Below are positions 46,601-61,600 of a stretch of DNA of 64,000 nt, in pieces. The notes under the pieces were generated by a model that was given only the letters and a program-made list of their open reading frames with translations, was not told the DNA's origin and did not search any database. Within the stretch, counting starts at the first letter, position 1; every line of letters begins with the position of its first letter. A program made the translations under genes and the position numbers. Origin of the DNA: Atrina japonica (Eukaryota; Mollusca; Bivalvia; Pterioida; Pinnidae); the NCBI GenBank assembly GCA_030159075.1, contig BROG01000918.1:62001-126000 (forward strand), in the 5' to 3' direction.

Positions 46601-49600
46601 ATGTTAGCTTTCTCAGTCACATACATGTACAAAGAAGTGATGGTGAAACACTTAACGCAGATATGTGGTCGTTACTATCCCACCACAGGCTAGTGCTCGT
46701 AATTATGCCTGACAAGCACACAGCAGGTGCTAGGACAGATATTACTACAATCTGCTGAGGCGATGGATTTTCCTCAGTACATGAACATAGAATGCGATGT
46801 ATAAAAAGCTTGGACTGACATATCCTATCCCAGCACAGGCTAGTGCTCGTAATTATTTCAACAAGCACACTGGCTAGCGGTATGGTTAGTTATGTCCCCA
46901 GTCTACTCTATAGGTTGGATGGCTGCTCCCCGTCTAATACATACAAGCGATGGTGAAACACATTAAATTGTAGGTTTTGGAAAATTTATCCCAGCACAGG
47001 CTTGTGCTTTTAATTATGTTCCAACATAGCACAACAGGCTTGACTAGGTTAGATATGTCCCCAGAGTCCTATACGTGGATGCGTTTGCTCAGTTTCACTT
47101 ACATACAAGGCGATGGTGGTGTAAAACATTAAATGTGTTATTATATTTATCCCAAGCACAGGCTAAGTGCTCAATTTTGACTTTACAAATCACGCAGCTG
47201 TACTTAGGCCATCAATCTTAGTGCTCGTATGTTAACAAGCATGTTACTTAGGAGTATTACATATCAAAATCACAGCCGCTGAATGACGAAACTTCTAGAT
47301 GAAAGGTAAAATTGCTTAACGACTCATATCCCAGCGTAATTATGCTTATACAAGCACATGGGATGTTACAGGGTTAAAATTTTGAAATATGTCCACTCTG
47401 CTAAATGTAGCTGTCTTAGTCACATACAATGTACACGGTACACAACGCCGAGGTTTTGGTTATTTCTATCCCAGCAGGGCTAGTGCTCGTAATTTATGCT
47501 AAACAAGCTTAAAAAACAAGTACCAGGATAGGACGTGCCAATGATAAGAGTGTTGTTTTTACCGGATCACAGGTTGGAAACTTTTGATAAAAAGTTATTC
47601 GATCATTTGACGAGCTGTATATAATGCACAGGCTAGTGCTCTAAGCATGCTTAAACCAGTTATAGCACATAATTGGTTCTAGGTTGAATGTGTCCACAGG
47701 CTGCTCAAAAGGGATGTGATAGTTTCTCAGTCAACATACATGTGTACAAAGATGTGATGGTTGAAACCTTAACGCAGATACTTACTATCCCAGCACAGGC
47801 TTGGCTCGTAAATTATGTCAAAACAACCCAAACACCAGTACTTGGATTCATACAATGATAACAGCATTCTTTTCCAATCATTAAAAACGTTTGACAGTTA
47901 CTGATACAAAACCCTCCAACAAATTTTACAATTTATTCTATCCAGCACAGGCTAGTGCTCGCTAATTATGCTAGCTCAACAGCTGGGTACTTAGGTTCCG
48001 ATATACCACAATATTTTTAATTAGATTTCTTGATAACATGCACCAGACATAAGATGAAACACTTAACGGTTGATAAGAGGCTTAGAAATATATATCCCAG
48101 CACGGGCTAGTGCTCGTAATTATGTATGACAAGCACAAAGCTGGTACTAGGACAGATATTACCATAATCTGCTCAGATGACAGCTACCTCAGTTACATTT
48201 ACATAAAAGCGATGATGAGAAGCTTTGATTGACACATCTATCCCAGCACAGGCTAGTGCTTGTAATTACGATTAACAAGCACATAACAAGTACTAGGCTA
48301 TACATATCAAAATAATAGCGGCTTGAAAATGGATAAAACTTCTAATGAAATGTCACTTTGATTAACGACATCAATATCAAAGTGCAAGGTAGTGCTCGTA
48401 ATTATGCTTAAAAAACACATTCTGCTCAATGGATAGCTGTCTGCTCAATGGATAGCTGTCTCGGTCATATACATGTACCAAAACACTCAGCGCCGAGGCT
48501 TGGTCATTTCTATCCTAGCACAGGTTAGTGCTCGTATTTATGCTTAACAAGCTCAAAACAAGTACTAGGATAGACATACCAATTATAACGGCATTGTGTT
48601 TTGCCTGATCCAAACGTTTGGAACTTTTGATACCAAACAACAATAATTATTTAACAAGTATTTACACCAGCACCTCTGTGGTTAGCTAGGCTCATCAGTC
48701 TTTCGAGAAGCTTTTCTTGTAACGGTCACTAAACTCAAATAGGACGAAACACTAAACGGTTGAGCTGAGGTTACCATATCTATCCCTAGCACGGGCTAAT
48801 GCTCGTAATTATGCTAGGGGTCTCAAGCACAGCAGGTGCTAGGACAGTTATTACATACTAATCTGCTGAGGCGATGATAGCTTCCTCTAGTAACATAAAC
48901 ATAGAAGCGGATGATTAAAAGAGTTTGACAGAATATCTATCCCAGCACAGGCTTAGTGCTCGTAATTATTATTTCCAACAAGCACTACAGCTTGGGTACT
49001 AGGTTAGATATGTCCCCAGTCTACTCTATAGGTGGATGCTGCCCCCGTCACATACATACAAGCGATGGTGAAACATTAAATGTAGAGTTTTGGACAATTC
49101 TATCCCAGCACAGGCTAGTGCTCGTAATTATTTCCAACAAGCACACAGCTTGGTTACTAGGTTAGATATGTCCCACAGTCTACTCATATACGTGGATGCT
49201 GCCTCAGTCACATACATACAAAGCGATGGTGAAACATTAAATGTTTATCCAAGCACAGGTAGTGCTCGTAATTATGACTTACAATTCCGCAGCTGGTACA
49301 GGCCATCAATCTTGTGCTCGTAATTTTCAGTTAACAAGCACTTAACAAGTACTAGGATCATACATATCAAAAATCAAAGCCGTCTGACTGAAAGGGAATG
49401 TAAACTTCTTAATGAAATGGAAAATTGTCTTAACGACTAACATTTCCCCACGAAATTATGCTAGTAACAAGCACAAGTGATACAGGGTTAAAAATTTGAA
49501 TATGTCCACTTGCTAAAATGGATTGCTGTAGTCACATACAATGTTACACAACGCCGCAGGTTTTGTTATTTCTATCCCAGCACAGGTAGTGCTCCGTAAT

Positions 49601-52600
49601 TATGCTTCAACACAAGCTCAAAACAAAGTACCAGGGATAGATCGTGCCAATGATATAGAGCGTTCTTTTTAAGGAATCACAGATGATTGGAAACTTTTGA
49701 TAAAATGTTAATCGATCATTGACGACATATATCATGCACAAAGCTAGTGCTCCTAAGAATGAACAGGCTGGTTAAGCACATAATTGGTTCTAATTGAAAT
49801 GTCCCAGGTCTGCTCAAAATGATAGCTTTCACAAACGAAATGTACTAAATGAAAGTGATGGTTGAAAAACACTTAACGCTGATTTGTGGGTCGGTTACTA
49901 TCCCAGACAGGATAGTGCGTTATGTTCAAACAACCACATACTGGCTAAGATCATACCCAATGATAAACAGCATTCTTTCCTCTGTTCAACGTTTTGGAGT
50001 TACTGAATACAAAACCCTCCAAAACTAATTTTTTAATTATATCCTATCCCAGCACAGGCTAGTGCTCGTAATTATGTCCTAAACAAGCACAAGGCTGGTT
50101 TACTAGGTTAGATATACCACACTTGTTAAACGCACCAGACATAAGATGAAAACACTTAACGTTGATAAGAGGCTTAGAAATATATAATATCCAGCACAGG
50201 GCTAGTGCTCGTAATTATGCTGACAAGCACAAATGCTGGGTTCTAGGAAATATTACATAGTACTTCAGATGATAGCTACCTCAGTTACCATTAAAGCGAT
50301 GATGAGAAGCTTTGATTGAACATCTATCCCCAGCACACAGGCTAGTGCTTGTAATTACGATTAACAAGCACATAACAGGTACTAGGCTATTACATATTCA
50401 AAATTTTGCGGCTTGATGAAAATGGATTAAACTTCTAATGAAAATATCATTTGATTACGACATCAATATCAAAAGTGCAAGGTAGTGCTCGTAATTATGC
50501 TTAAAAACACACTTTCTGCTCAATGGATAGCTGTCTGCTTTAGCTGTCTCGGTCATATACATGTACATAAAACCACTCAGCGCCGGGAGGCTTCATTTCT
50601 TATCACTAGCACAGGTTAGTGTCTTCGTATTTATGCTTAACAAGCCTCTAAAACAAGTTACTAGGTTAGACATGTTATCCACGGCCATACGTGTTTGCCT
50701 GATCAAAACGTTTGGAACTTTTAGATAGCAATACAACAAATAATTATCAGTCAACATTATTTATCCCAGCACAGGCTGGGGTAGTAGTGTCATCAAGTCT
50801 CTTGTGAAAGTTTTGGTGTAACGCGTTCACAATAGTATGAAACAGATAATGTTGACGTCGGCTTACCAATATCTATCCCAGCACGGGCTAGTGCTCGTAA
50901 TTATGCCTGACAAGCACACAGCAGGTGCTAGGACAGATATTACTACAATCTGCTGAGGCGATGATAGCTTCCTCAGTAACATAAACATAGAAGCGATGAT
51001 AAAAAGCTTTGACTGACATATCTATCCCAGCACAGGCTAGTGCTCGTAATTATTTCCAACAAGCACACAGCTGGTACTAGGTTAGATATGTCCCCAGTCT
51101 ACTCTATAGGTGGATGCTGCCCCCGTCACATACATACAAGCGATGGTGAAACATTAAATGTAGAGTTTTGGAAAATTTATCCCAGCACAGGCTAGTGCTT
51201 GTAATTATGTCCAACAAGCACACAGCTGGTACTAGGTTAGATATGTCCCCAGAGTACTCTATACGTGGATGCTGCCTCAGTCACATACATACAAGCGATG
51301 GTGAAACATTAAATGTATATTTATCCAAGCACAGGCTAGTGCTCGTAATTATGACTTACAATCACGCAGCTGGTACTAGGCCATCAATCTTGTGCTCGTA
51401 ATTTCAGTTAACAAGCACTTAACAAGTACTAGGATATACATATCAAAATCACAGCCGCTGAATGAAATGGATGAAACTTCTAATGAAATGTAAAATTGCT
51501 TAACGACTAACATATCCCCGCGTAATTATGCTTAACACAAGCACATGGGCTGATACAGGGGTTTAATAATTTTGAATATGTCCACTCTGCTAAATGGATA
51601 GCTGTCTTAGTCACATACAATGTACACGATACACAACGCCGAGGTTTGGTTATTTCTATCCCAGCACAGGCTAGTGCTCGTAATTATGCTCAACAAGCTC
51701 AAAACAAGTACCAGGATAGACGTGCCAATGATAAGAGCGTTCTTTTTACCGGAATCACAGATTGGAAACTTTTGATAAAATGTTAATCGATCATTTGACG
51801 ACATGTATATCATGCAAATGGGCTAGTGCTCCTAAGCATGCTTAACAGGCACGTTAAGCACATAATTGGTTCTAGGTTGAATGTTGTCCACAGGCTGCTC
51901 AAAGGATGATAGCTTTCTCAGTCACATACATGTACAAAGAAGTGATGGTGAAACACTTAACGCAGATATGTGGTCGTTACTATCCCACCACAGGCTAGTG
52001 CTCGTAATTATGTCACACACCACAAAACCAGTACTTGGATAGACATACCAATGATAACAGCATTCTTTCCCTTATTCAAACGTTTGGAGTTACTGATACA
52101 AAACCCTCCAAACCTAATTTTACAATATATCTATCCCAGCACAGGCTAGTGCTCGTAATTATGCCTAACAAGCACACAGCTGGTACTAGGTTAGATATAC
52201 CACAATATTTTTAATTAGATTTCTTGATAACATGCACCAGACATAAGATGAAACACTTAACGGTTGATAAGAGGCTTAGAAAATATATATCCCCAGTGCT
52301 ACGTAATTATGTAGACAAAGCACAGATATTACTAGGCAATCCATAATCTGCTCAGATAGCTACCTTCAGTTTACTTTAAATAAAAGCGATGATGAGAAAG
52401 CCTTTGATTGCATCTATCCCAGCACAGGCTAGTGCTTTGTAATTACGATTAACAAGCACATACATACTAGGCTATGCATATCAAATTATTATAGCGGGCT
52501 TGATTGAAATGGATTTTAAACTTCTAATGAAGATCAACTTTGATTAACGACATCAATATCAATGTGCATGGTAGGTGCTCGTCATTATGCTTAAAAAAAA

Positions 52601-55600
52601 CACATTCTGCTCAGGATAGCTGTTACTGCTCAATGGATAGCTGTCTCGGTAATTATACATGTACCAAAACACTCACGCAGGCTGGTCATTTCTATACTAG
52701 GTTAGTGCTCGTATTTATGTTAACAAGCTCAAAACAAGTACTAGACTCTATATAACGGCATTGTGTTTTGCCTGATCCAAACGTTTGGAACTTTTGATAC
52801 CAAACAACAATAATTATTTAACAACATATTTATCCCAGCACAGGCTGGTAGTAGGTCATCAGTCTTTTGAGAAGTTTTCTTAGTAACGGTCACTAAACAA
52901 TAGATGAAACACTAAACGGTTGAGCAGAGGCTTACCAATATCTATCCCAGCACGGGCTAGTGCTCGTAATTATGCCTGACAAAGCACAGCAGGTGGCTAG
53001 CACAGATATTACTACAATCTGCTGAGCTTTCCTCAGTAAACATAAACATAGAGTTAAGCGATGATAAAAAGCTATGTGTGACATATCTATCCCAGCACAG
53101 GCTACTCGTAATTACGCACACAGCTGGTACTGCTGATATGTCCCCAGTCTACTCTCATACGGTGGATGCTGCCCCCGTCCACATGCATGACAAGCTCCTA
53201 CAAGGTGCTTTGGACCTGAAAAAAACACACACACAGTTTTGTTTACTTACAATATGCTGAGCTTCCTCGTAACATAAAACCATTAAAGCGATGATAAAAA
53301 GCTTTGACTGACATATCTATCCCAGCACAGGCTAGTGCTCGTAATTATTTCCAACAAGCACTTGGTACTACCCCAACTCTATAGGGTGGATGCTGCCCCC
53401 GTCAGCATACATACAAGCGTGGTGAAACATTTAAACTGGCCCATCAACAGGCTCTTAGTATGTGTCTCAAGCACACACCTTCACTAGGTTAGATATGTCC
53501 CCAGAGTACTCTATACGTGGGATGCTGGCCTCAGTCACATACATAAAGGATGGTGAAAACAATTAATTGTATTTTTATCCAAGCACAGGCTAGTGCTCGT
53601 AATTTTGACTTACAATCACGCAGCTAGGTACTAGTGGCCATCAATCTTGTGCTCGTAATTTCAGTTAACAAGCACTTAACAAGTACTAGGATATACATAT
53701 CAAAATCAAAGCCGCTGAATGAAATGGATGAAACTTCTAATGAAATGTAAAATTGCTTAACGACTAACATATCCCCGCGTAATTATGCTTAACAAGCACA
53801 TGGCTGATACAGGGTTAAAATTTGAATATGTCCACTCTGCTAAATGGATAGCTGTCTTAGTCACATACAATGTACACTATACACAACGCCGAGGTTTGGT
53901 TATTTCTATCCCAGCACAGGCTAGTGCTCGTAATTATGCTAAACAAGCTAAAAACAAGTACCAGGATAGACGTGCCAATGATAAGAGTGTTCTTTTTACC
54001 GGAATCACAGATTGGAAACTTTTGATAAAAAGTTAATCGATCATTTGACGACATGTATATCATGCAAAGGCTAGTGCTCCTAAGCATGCTTAACAGGCAG
54101 TTAAGCACATAATTGGTTCTAGGTTGAATGTGTCCACAGGCTGCTCAAAGGATGATAGCTTTCTCAGTCACATACATGTACAAAGAAGTGATGGTGAAAC
54201 ACTTAACGCAGATATGTGGTCGTTACTATCCCAGCACAGGCTAGTGCTCGTAATTATGTCAAACAACCACAAAACCAGTACTTGGATAGACATACCAATG
54301 ATAACAGCATTCTTTTCCCTTATTCAAACGTTTGGAGTTACTGATACAAAACCCTCCAAACCTAATTTTACAATATATCTATCCCAGCACAGGCTAGTGC
54401 TCGTAATTATGCCTAACAAGCACACAGCTGGTACTAGGTTAGATATACCACAATATTTTTAATTAGAGATTTCTTGATAACATGCACCAGACATAAGATT
54501 GAAACACTTAACGGTTGATAAGAGGCTTAGAAATATATATCCCAGCACGGACTAGTGCTCGTAATTATGTATGACAAGCACAAAGCTGGTACTAGGACTG
54601 ATATTACCATAATCTGCTCAGATGATAGCTACCTCAGTTGCATTTACATAAAAGCGATGATGAGAAGCTTTGATTGACACATCTATCCCAGCACAGGCTA
54701 GTGCTTGTAATTACGATTAACAAGCACATAACAAGTACTAGGATATACATATCAAAATATTAGCGGGCTTGTGATGAAATGGATTAAACTTCTAATGAAA
54801 TATCACTTTGATTAACGACATCAATATCAAAGTGCAAGGTAGTGCTCGTAATTATGCTTAAAAAACACATTCTGCTCAATGGATAGCTGTCTGCTCAATG
54901 GATAGCTGTCTCGGTCATATAAATGTACTAAAACACTCAGCGCCGGGAGGCATTTCTATCCTAGCACAAGGTTAGTGCTTCGCTATTTCTTTAAACAATC
55001 TCAAAAACAAGTACTAGGGATGAACTATCAATGTATACACGGCATTGTGTTTTGCCTGATTCAAACGTTTGGAACTTTTGATACCAAACAACAATAATTA
55101 TTTAACAACATATTTAATTCCCAGTGGCTGAACAAGAAGTTTTCTTAGTAAAAAACCAAGATAAACACTAAACGGTTTTGAGCAGAGGCTTACCAATATC
55201 TTTCCCCAAACGGGCTAGTGCTCGTAATTATGCCTGACAAGCACAAAGCAGGTGCTAGGACAGATTTACTACAATGCTGAACCGAATACGCTTCCTCTGT
55301 AAACATAATCATAAGAAGCGATGATAAAAAAGGCTTTGACTGACATATCTATCCCCAGCTACAGGCTAGTGCTCGTAATTATTTCCAACAAGCTACACAG
55401 CTTGGTACTAGGTTAGACTATCTCCCCAGTCTACTCTATAGGTGGATGGCTAGCGATGGTGCATTAAATGTAGTTTTTGGAATATTTATCCCAGCTTGTG
55501 CTATTGTAACTTATGTCCAAGCACACAGCTTTCGGTACTGGGTTAGATATGTCCCTCAGAGTACTCTATACGTGGATGCTGCCTCAGTCACATACAGTCA

Positions 55601-58600
55601 AGCGATGGTTGAAACATTACCAAAGCACAGGCTAGTGCTCGTAATTATGACTTACAATCCACGCAGCTGGTTCTAGGCCATCAAGTGCTCGTAATTTCAG
55701 TTAACAAGCACTTAACAAGTACTAGGATATACATATCAAAATCACAGCCGCTGAATGAATTTGGATGAAACTTCTAATGATGTAAAAAATCTGCTTAACG
55801 AACTAAACATATCCCCGTGTAATTTTGCTTAACAAGCACATGGGCTGATATACAGGGTTCAAAAATTTGAATATGTCCACTCTCGTTGGATAGCTGTCTT
55901 AGTCACATACAATGTACACGATACACAACGCTCCGAGGGTTTTGTTATTTCTATCCCAGCACAGCTACTAGTGATCGTACTCAAACAAGCTCAAAACCCA
56001 AGTGACCTGGATAGACGTTGTTAGAGGCGTTCTCTTTTACCGGAATCCACAGAATTGGGAAACTTTTGTTTAATATGTTAATCGATCATTTGACGACATG
56101 CAAAGGCTAGTGCTCCTAAGCATGCTTAATCAGGGCAGTTAAGCAAATATTTGGATTTCTAGGTTCTGAATGTGTTCCACACGGTCTGCTCAAAGGATGA
56201 TAGGCTTCTCAGTCACATACATGTACAAAGAAGTGATGTGTGTGTGACACTTAACGCAGATATGTGGTCGTTTACTATCCAAGCACAGGATCTTACCAAT
56301 TATGTCAAAACAAACCACAAAACCAGTACTTGGATAGACATACCAATGATAACAGCATTTCTTTCCCTTATTCAAACGTTTGGTCGTTACTGATACAAAA
56401 CACCTCCAAAACGATAATTTTAACAATAATCTATCCCCAGCAACAGGTAGGTGCTAATTATGCCTAACAAGCCACACAGTCGGTACTAGGTTAGATATTA
56501 CCACAATCTTGCACTGACCCAGACATAAGATGAAAAACAACTTTAAACGGTTGATATGAGGCTTAGAATTATATATCCCAGCACGGGACTAGTGCTCGCG
56601 TAGTATGACAAGCACCAAAGCTGGTACTAGGGACTGATATTACCATAATCTGCTCAGATGATAGCTACCTCAGTTGCATTTACTTAAAAAGCGATGATGA
56701 GAAGCTTTTGATTGACATATCTATCCCAGCACAGGCTAGTGCTTGTAATACGATTAACAATCCATAAACAAAGTACTAGGACATACATATCAAAATAATT
56801 GGGCTTGATGTAAATGGATATTAAAACTTCTAAATGAAATATCACTTTGTTAACGACATCAATATCAAATGTGCAATGGTAGTCTCGTAATTTAATGCTT
56901 AAAAAACTTATGCTCAAGGGAATAGCTGTACTGAATGGATAGCTGTCTCGGTTCATATACCATGTACTTAAAACACTCAGCGCCGAGGCTTGGTTCATTT
57001 CATCCTAGCACAGCGTTAGTGCTGTATTTATGCTTAACAAGCTCAAAACAAAGTAAAGGATTAGACATAGGCATTGTGTTTGGATCCAATTGGAACTTTT
57101 GATACCAAGCAACAATAATTATTTAACAACATATTTATCCCAGCACAGGCTGGTAGTGCCTAGTAGGTCATCAGTCTTTTGAGAAGTTTTCTTTTCTATG
57201 GTCACTAAACAAGCGATGAAAACAGGTTGAGCAGAGGCTTACTAGCAAGGGCTAGTGCTCGTATTATGCCTGACAGCACCACAGCTGGTGGCTAGTAAGG
57301 GACAGATATTACTACAGCTGAGGCTTCCTCAGTACATAAACATAGGCGATGATAAAAAGTTGACTGACTATATCTATCCCCAGCACAGGCTGTGCCTCGT
57401 ATTATTTCCAACAAGCACAAAGGGGTACTATGTTTAGATATGTCCCCAGTTACTTCTATTAGGTGGATGCTTTGCCCCCGTCACATACATACAAGCGATG
57501 GTGAAACATTAAATGTAGAGTTTTGGAAAATTTATCCCAGCACAGGCTAGTGCTTGTAATTATGTAAACAAGCACACAGCTGGTACAGGTTAGATATGTT
57601 CCCCAGAGCACTCGTATAAGTGGATGCTGCCTCAGTCACATAGCGATGGTGTGTTGAAACATTAAATGTATATTTATCCAAGCACAGGCTAGTGCTCGTA
57701 ATGACTTACAATCTCGCAGCTGGTACTAGGCTCATCAATTCTTGTGCTCGTAATTTCAGTTAACAAGTTAAACAAGAGTACTAGGATATAACATATCAAA
57801 CATCGCCGCTGATGAAATGGATGAAACTTCTAATGAAATGTAAAATTGTTTAACGACTTACATATCCCCGCGTAATTATGCTTAACAAGCACGTGGCTGA
57901 TACCAGGAGTTAAAATTTGAATACTCTGCTAAATGGATCGCTGTCTTGTCACATACCAATTACACGATACAGAACGCCGAGGTTTTGTTATTTCTATCCC
58001 AGCACAGTCTAGTGCTCGTTATTATGCTCAACAAGCTCAAAACAAGTACCAGGATTAGACGTGCCAATGATAAGAGCGTTTCTTTTTACCGGAATCACAG
58101 ATTGGAAAAACTTTTGATAAAATGTTAATCGATCATTTGACGAAATGTATATCATGCAAAGGCTAGTGCTCCTAAGCATGCTTAACAGGCAGTTAAGCAC
58201 ATTTATTGGTTCTAGGTTTGAAATGTGTCCACAGGCTGCTCAAAGGATGATAGCTTTCTCTCAGTCACATACATGTACAAAGAAGTGATGGTGAAACACT
58301 TAACGCAGATATGTGGTCGTTACTATCCCACCACAGGCTAGTGCTCGTAATTATGTTCAAACAACCACAAAACCAAGTACTTGGATAGACATTACCAATG
58401 ATAACAGCATTCTTTCCCCTTATTCAAACGTTTGGAGTTACTGATACAAAAACCCTCCAAAACCTAATTTTACAATATATTCTATCCTCAGCACAGGCTA
58501 GTGCTCGTAATTTTGCCTAACAAGCACACAGCTTGGTTACTAGGTTAGATATACACACAATATTTTTAATTAGATTTCTTGATAACATGCACCAGACATA

Positions 58601-61600
58601 TGATGAAACACTTAACGGTTGATAAGAGGCTTAGAAATATATATATCCAGCACGGCTAGTGCTCCGTAATTATGTATGACAAGCACAAAAGCTTCTTGTA
58701 CTAGGACAGATATTACCATAATCTGCTCAGATGATAGCTACCTCAGTTACATTTACATAAAAGCGATGATGAGAAGCTTTGATTGACACATCTATCCCAG
58801 CACAGGCTAGTGCTTGTAATTACGATTAACAAGCACATAACAAGTACTAGGACTATACATATCAAAATAATAGCGGCTTGATGAAATGGATTAAACTTCT
58901 AATGAAATATCACTTTGATTAACGACATCAATATCAAAGTGCAAGGTAGTGCTCGTAATTATGCTTTAAAAAACACATTCTGCTCAATGGATAGCTGTCT
59001 CGGTCATATACATGTACTCACTCAGCGCCGAGGCTTGGTCTTTTCTAACCTAGCACCGGTGTGTCATATTTATGCTTAACAAGCTCAAAACAAGTACAGG
59101 ATGAACGTGCCATATGAGAGCGTTCTTTATTCCCCGGAATCACAGATTGGAAACTTTTGATAAAATGTTATTCGATAGCGACGAATGTATATCATGCTTA
59201 AGGCTAGTGCTCCTATTTATGCTTAACAGGCTGTTAAGTCACATTAATTGGTTACTTGAATGTGTCCACAGGCCTGCTCAAAGGATGGATAGCTTTCTCA
59301 GCCAATACTATGTACAAAGGAGTGATGTGTGAAACACTTTTATGTGGTCGTTCTGATTCAGCACAGGCTAGTGCTGCGTATTTGTCAAACAACCACAAAA
59401 CCCAGTACTTGGATGACTTACCAATGATAACAGCATTCTTTACCTTATAAAACGTTTGGAGTTACTGTTACAAAAACCCTCCAAACAAATTTTACCAATA
59501 TATCTATCCCAGCACAGGCTAGTGATGCGTAATTATGCCTCAAGCAAACACAGCTGGTTACTAGGTTAGATATACCACAATATTTTTAATTAACGGATAA
59601 CATGCACCAGACATAAGAGATGGAAACACTTAACGGTTGATAGAGAGGCTTAGGAAATATATATATCCAGCACGGGCTAGTGCTGTCGTAATTATGTATG
59701 ACAAGCACAAAGCTGGTACTAGGACAGATATATTACCATAATCTGCTGATGATAGCTACCTCAGTTACATAAACATAGAAGTTAGAAGCGATGATAAAAA
59801 GCTTTGAGACTGACACCATCTATCCCAGCACAGGCTAGTGCTTGTAATTATTAACAAGAACATAACAAGTACTAGGCATACATATCAAAAATGAATAGCG
59901 GCTATGAAATGGATTTAGACTTCTAATGAAATATCACTTTTGATTAAACGACATTTTCAATATCAAAGTGCAACGGGTAGTGCTCGTATTAGCTTAAAAA
60001 AACACATTCTGCATGGATAGCTGCCCCGCGTCATATACTTGTACATAAACACTCAGCGCCGAGGCTTGGTCATTTCTATTACAGGTTAGTGTCGTATTTA
60101 TGCTTAACAAGCTCCAAAACACGTACTTGGATAGACATACCAATTTTTATAACTGGCATTGTGTTTGCCTATCACAAACGTTTGGTACTTTTGGTTAACA
60201 CCAAACACTATACATTATTTTAACAAACATATTTATCCAAGCACAGGCTGGTAGTTGGTCATCAGTCTTTTGTCCAGTTTTCTTAGTAAACGATCACTAA
60301 ACAATAGGATGAAACACTAAATCGTGGCAGAGGCTTACCCCCAGTCACAGTGCCTCCGTAAAGCCTGACAAGCACACAGCAGGTGCTAGGACAGATATTA
60401 CTACAATCTGCTGAGCTTCCTCAGTAACATAAACATAGAAGCGATGATAAAAAGCTTTGACTGACATATCTATCCCAGCACAGGCTAGTGCTCGTAATTA
60501 TTTCCAACAAGCACACAGCTGGTACTAGGTTAGATATGTCCCCAGTCTACTCTATAGGTGGATGCTGCCCCCGTCACATACATACAAGCGATGGTGAAAC
60601 ATTAAAGTAGAGTTTTGGATAAATTTATCCCAGCACAGGCTAGTGCTTGTAATTATGTCCAACAAGCACACAGCTGGTACTAGGTTAGATATGTCCCCAG
60701 AGTACTCTATACGTGGATGCTGCCTCAGTCACATACATACAAGCGATGGTGAAACATTAAATGTATATTTATCCAAGCACAGGCTAGTGCTCGTAATTAT
60801 GACTTACAATCACGCAGCTGGTACTAGGCCATCAATCTTGTGCTCGTAATTTCAGTTAACAAGCACTTAACAAGTACTAGGATATACATATCAAAATCAA
60901 AGCCGCTGAATGAAATGGATGAAACTTCTAATGAAATGTAAAATTGCTTAACGACTAACATATCCCCGCGTAATTATGCTTAACAAGCACATGGCTGATA
61001 CAGGGTTAAAATTTGAATATGTCCACTCTGCTAAATGGATAGCTGTCTTAGTCACATACAATGTACACGATACACAACGCCGAGGTTTTGTTATTTCTAT
61101 CCCCAGCCACAGGCTAGTGCTCGTAATTATGCTCAACAAGCTCAAAACAAGTACCAGGATAGACGTGCCAATGATAAGAGCGTTCTTTTTACCGGAATCA
61201 CAGATTGGAAACTTTTGATAAAATGTTAATCGATCATTTGACGACATGTATATCATGCAAAGGCTGTTGTGCTCCTAAGCATGCTTAACAGGCAGTTAAG
61301 CACATAATTGGTTCTAGGTTGAATGTGTCCACAGGCTGCTCAAAGGATGATAGCTTTCTCAGTCACATACATGTACAAAGAAGTGATGGTGAAACACTAA
61401 ACGCAGATATGTGGTCGTTACTATCCCAGCACAGGCTAGTGCTCGTAATTATGTCAAACAACCACAAATAATACTACTTGGGATAGACCATACCAATGAT
61501 AACAGCCATTTCTTTTCCCTCATTAAAAAAAACGTTTGGAGTTACTGATACAAAAACCCCTCCAAACCTAATTTTACAATATATCTATCCCAGCACAGGC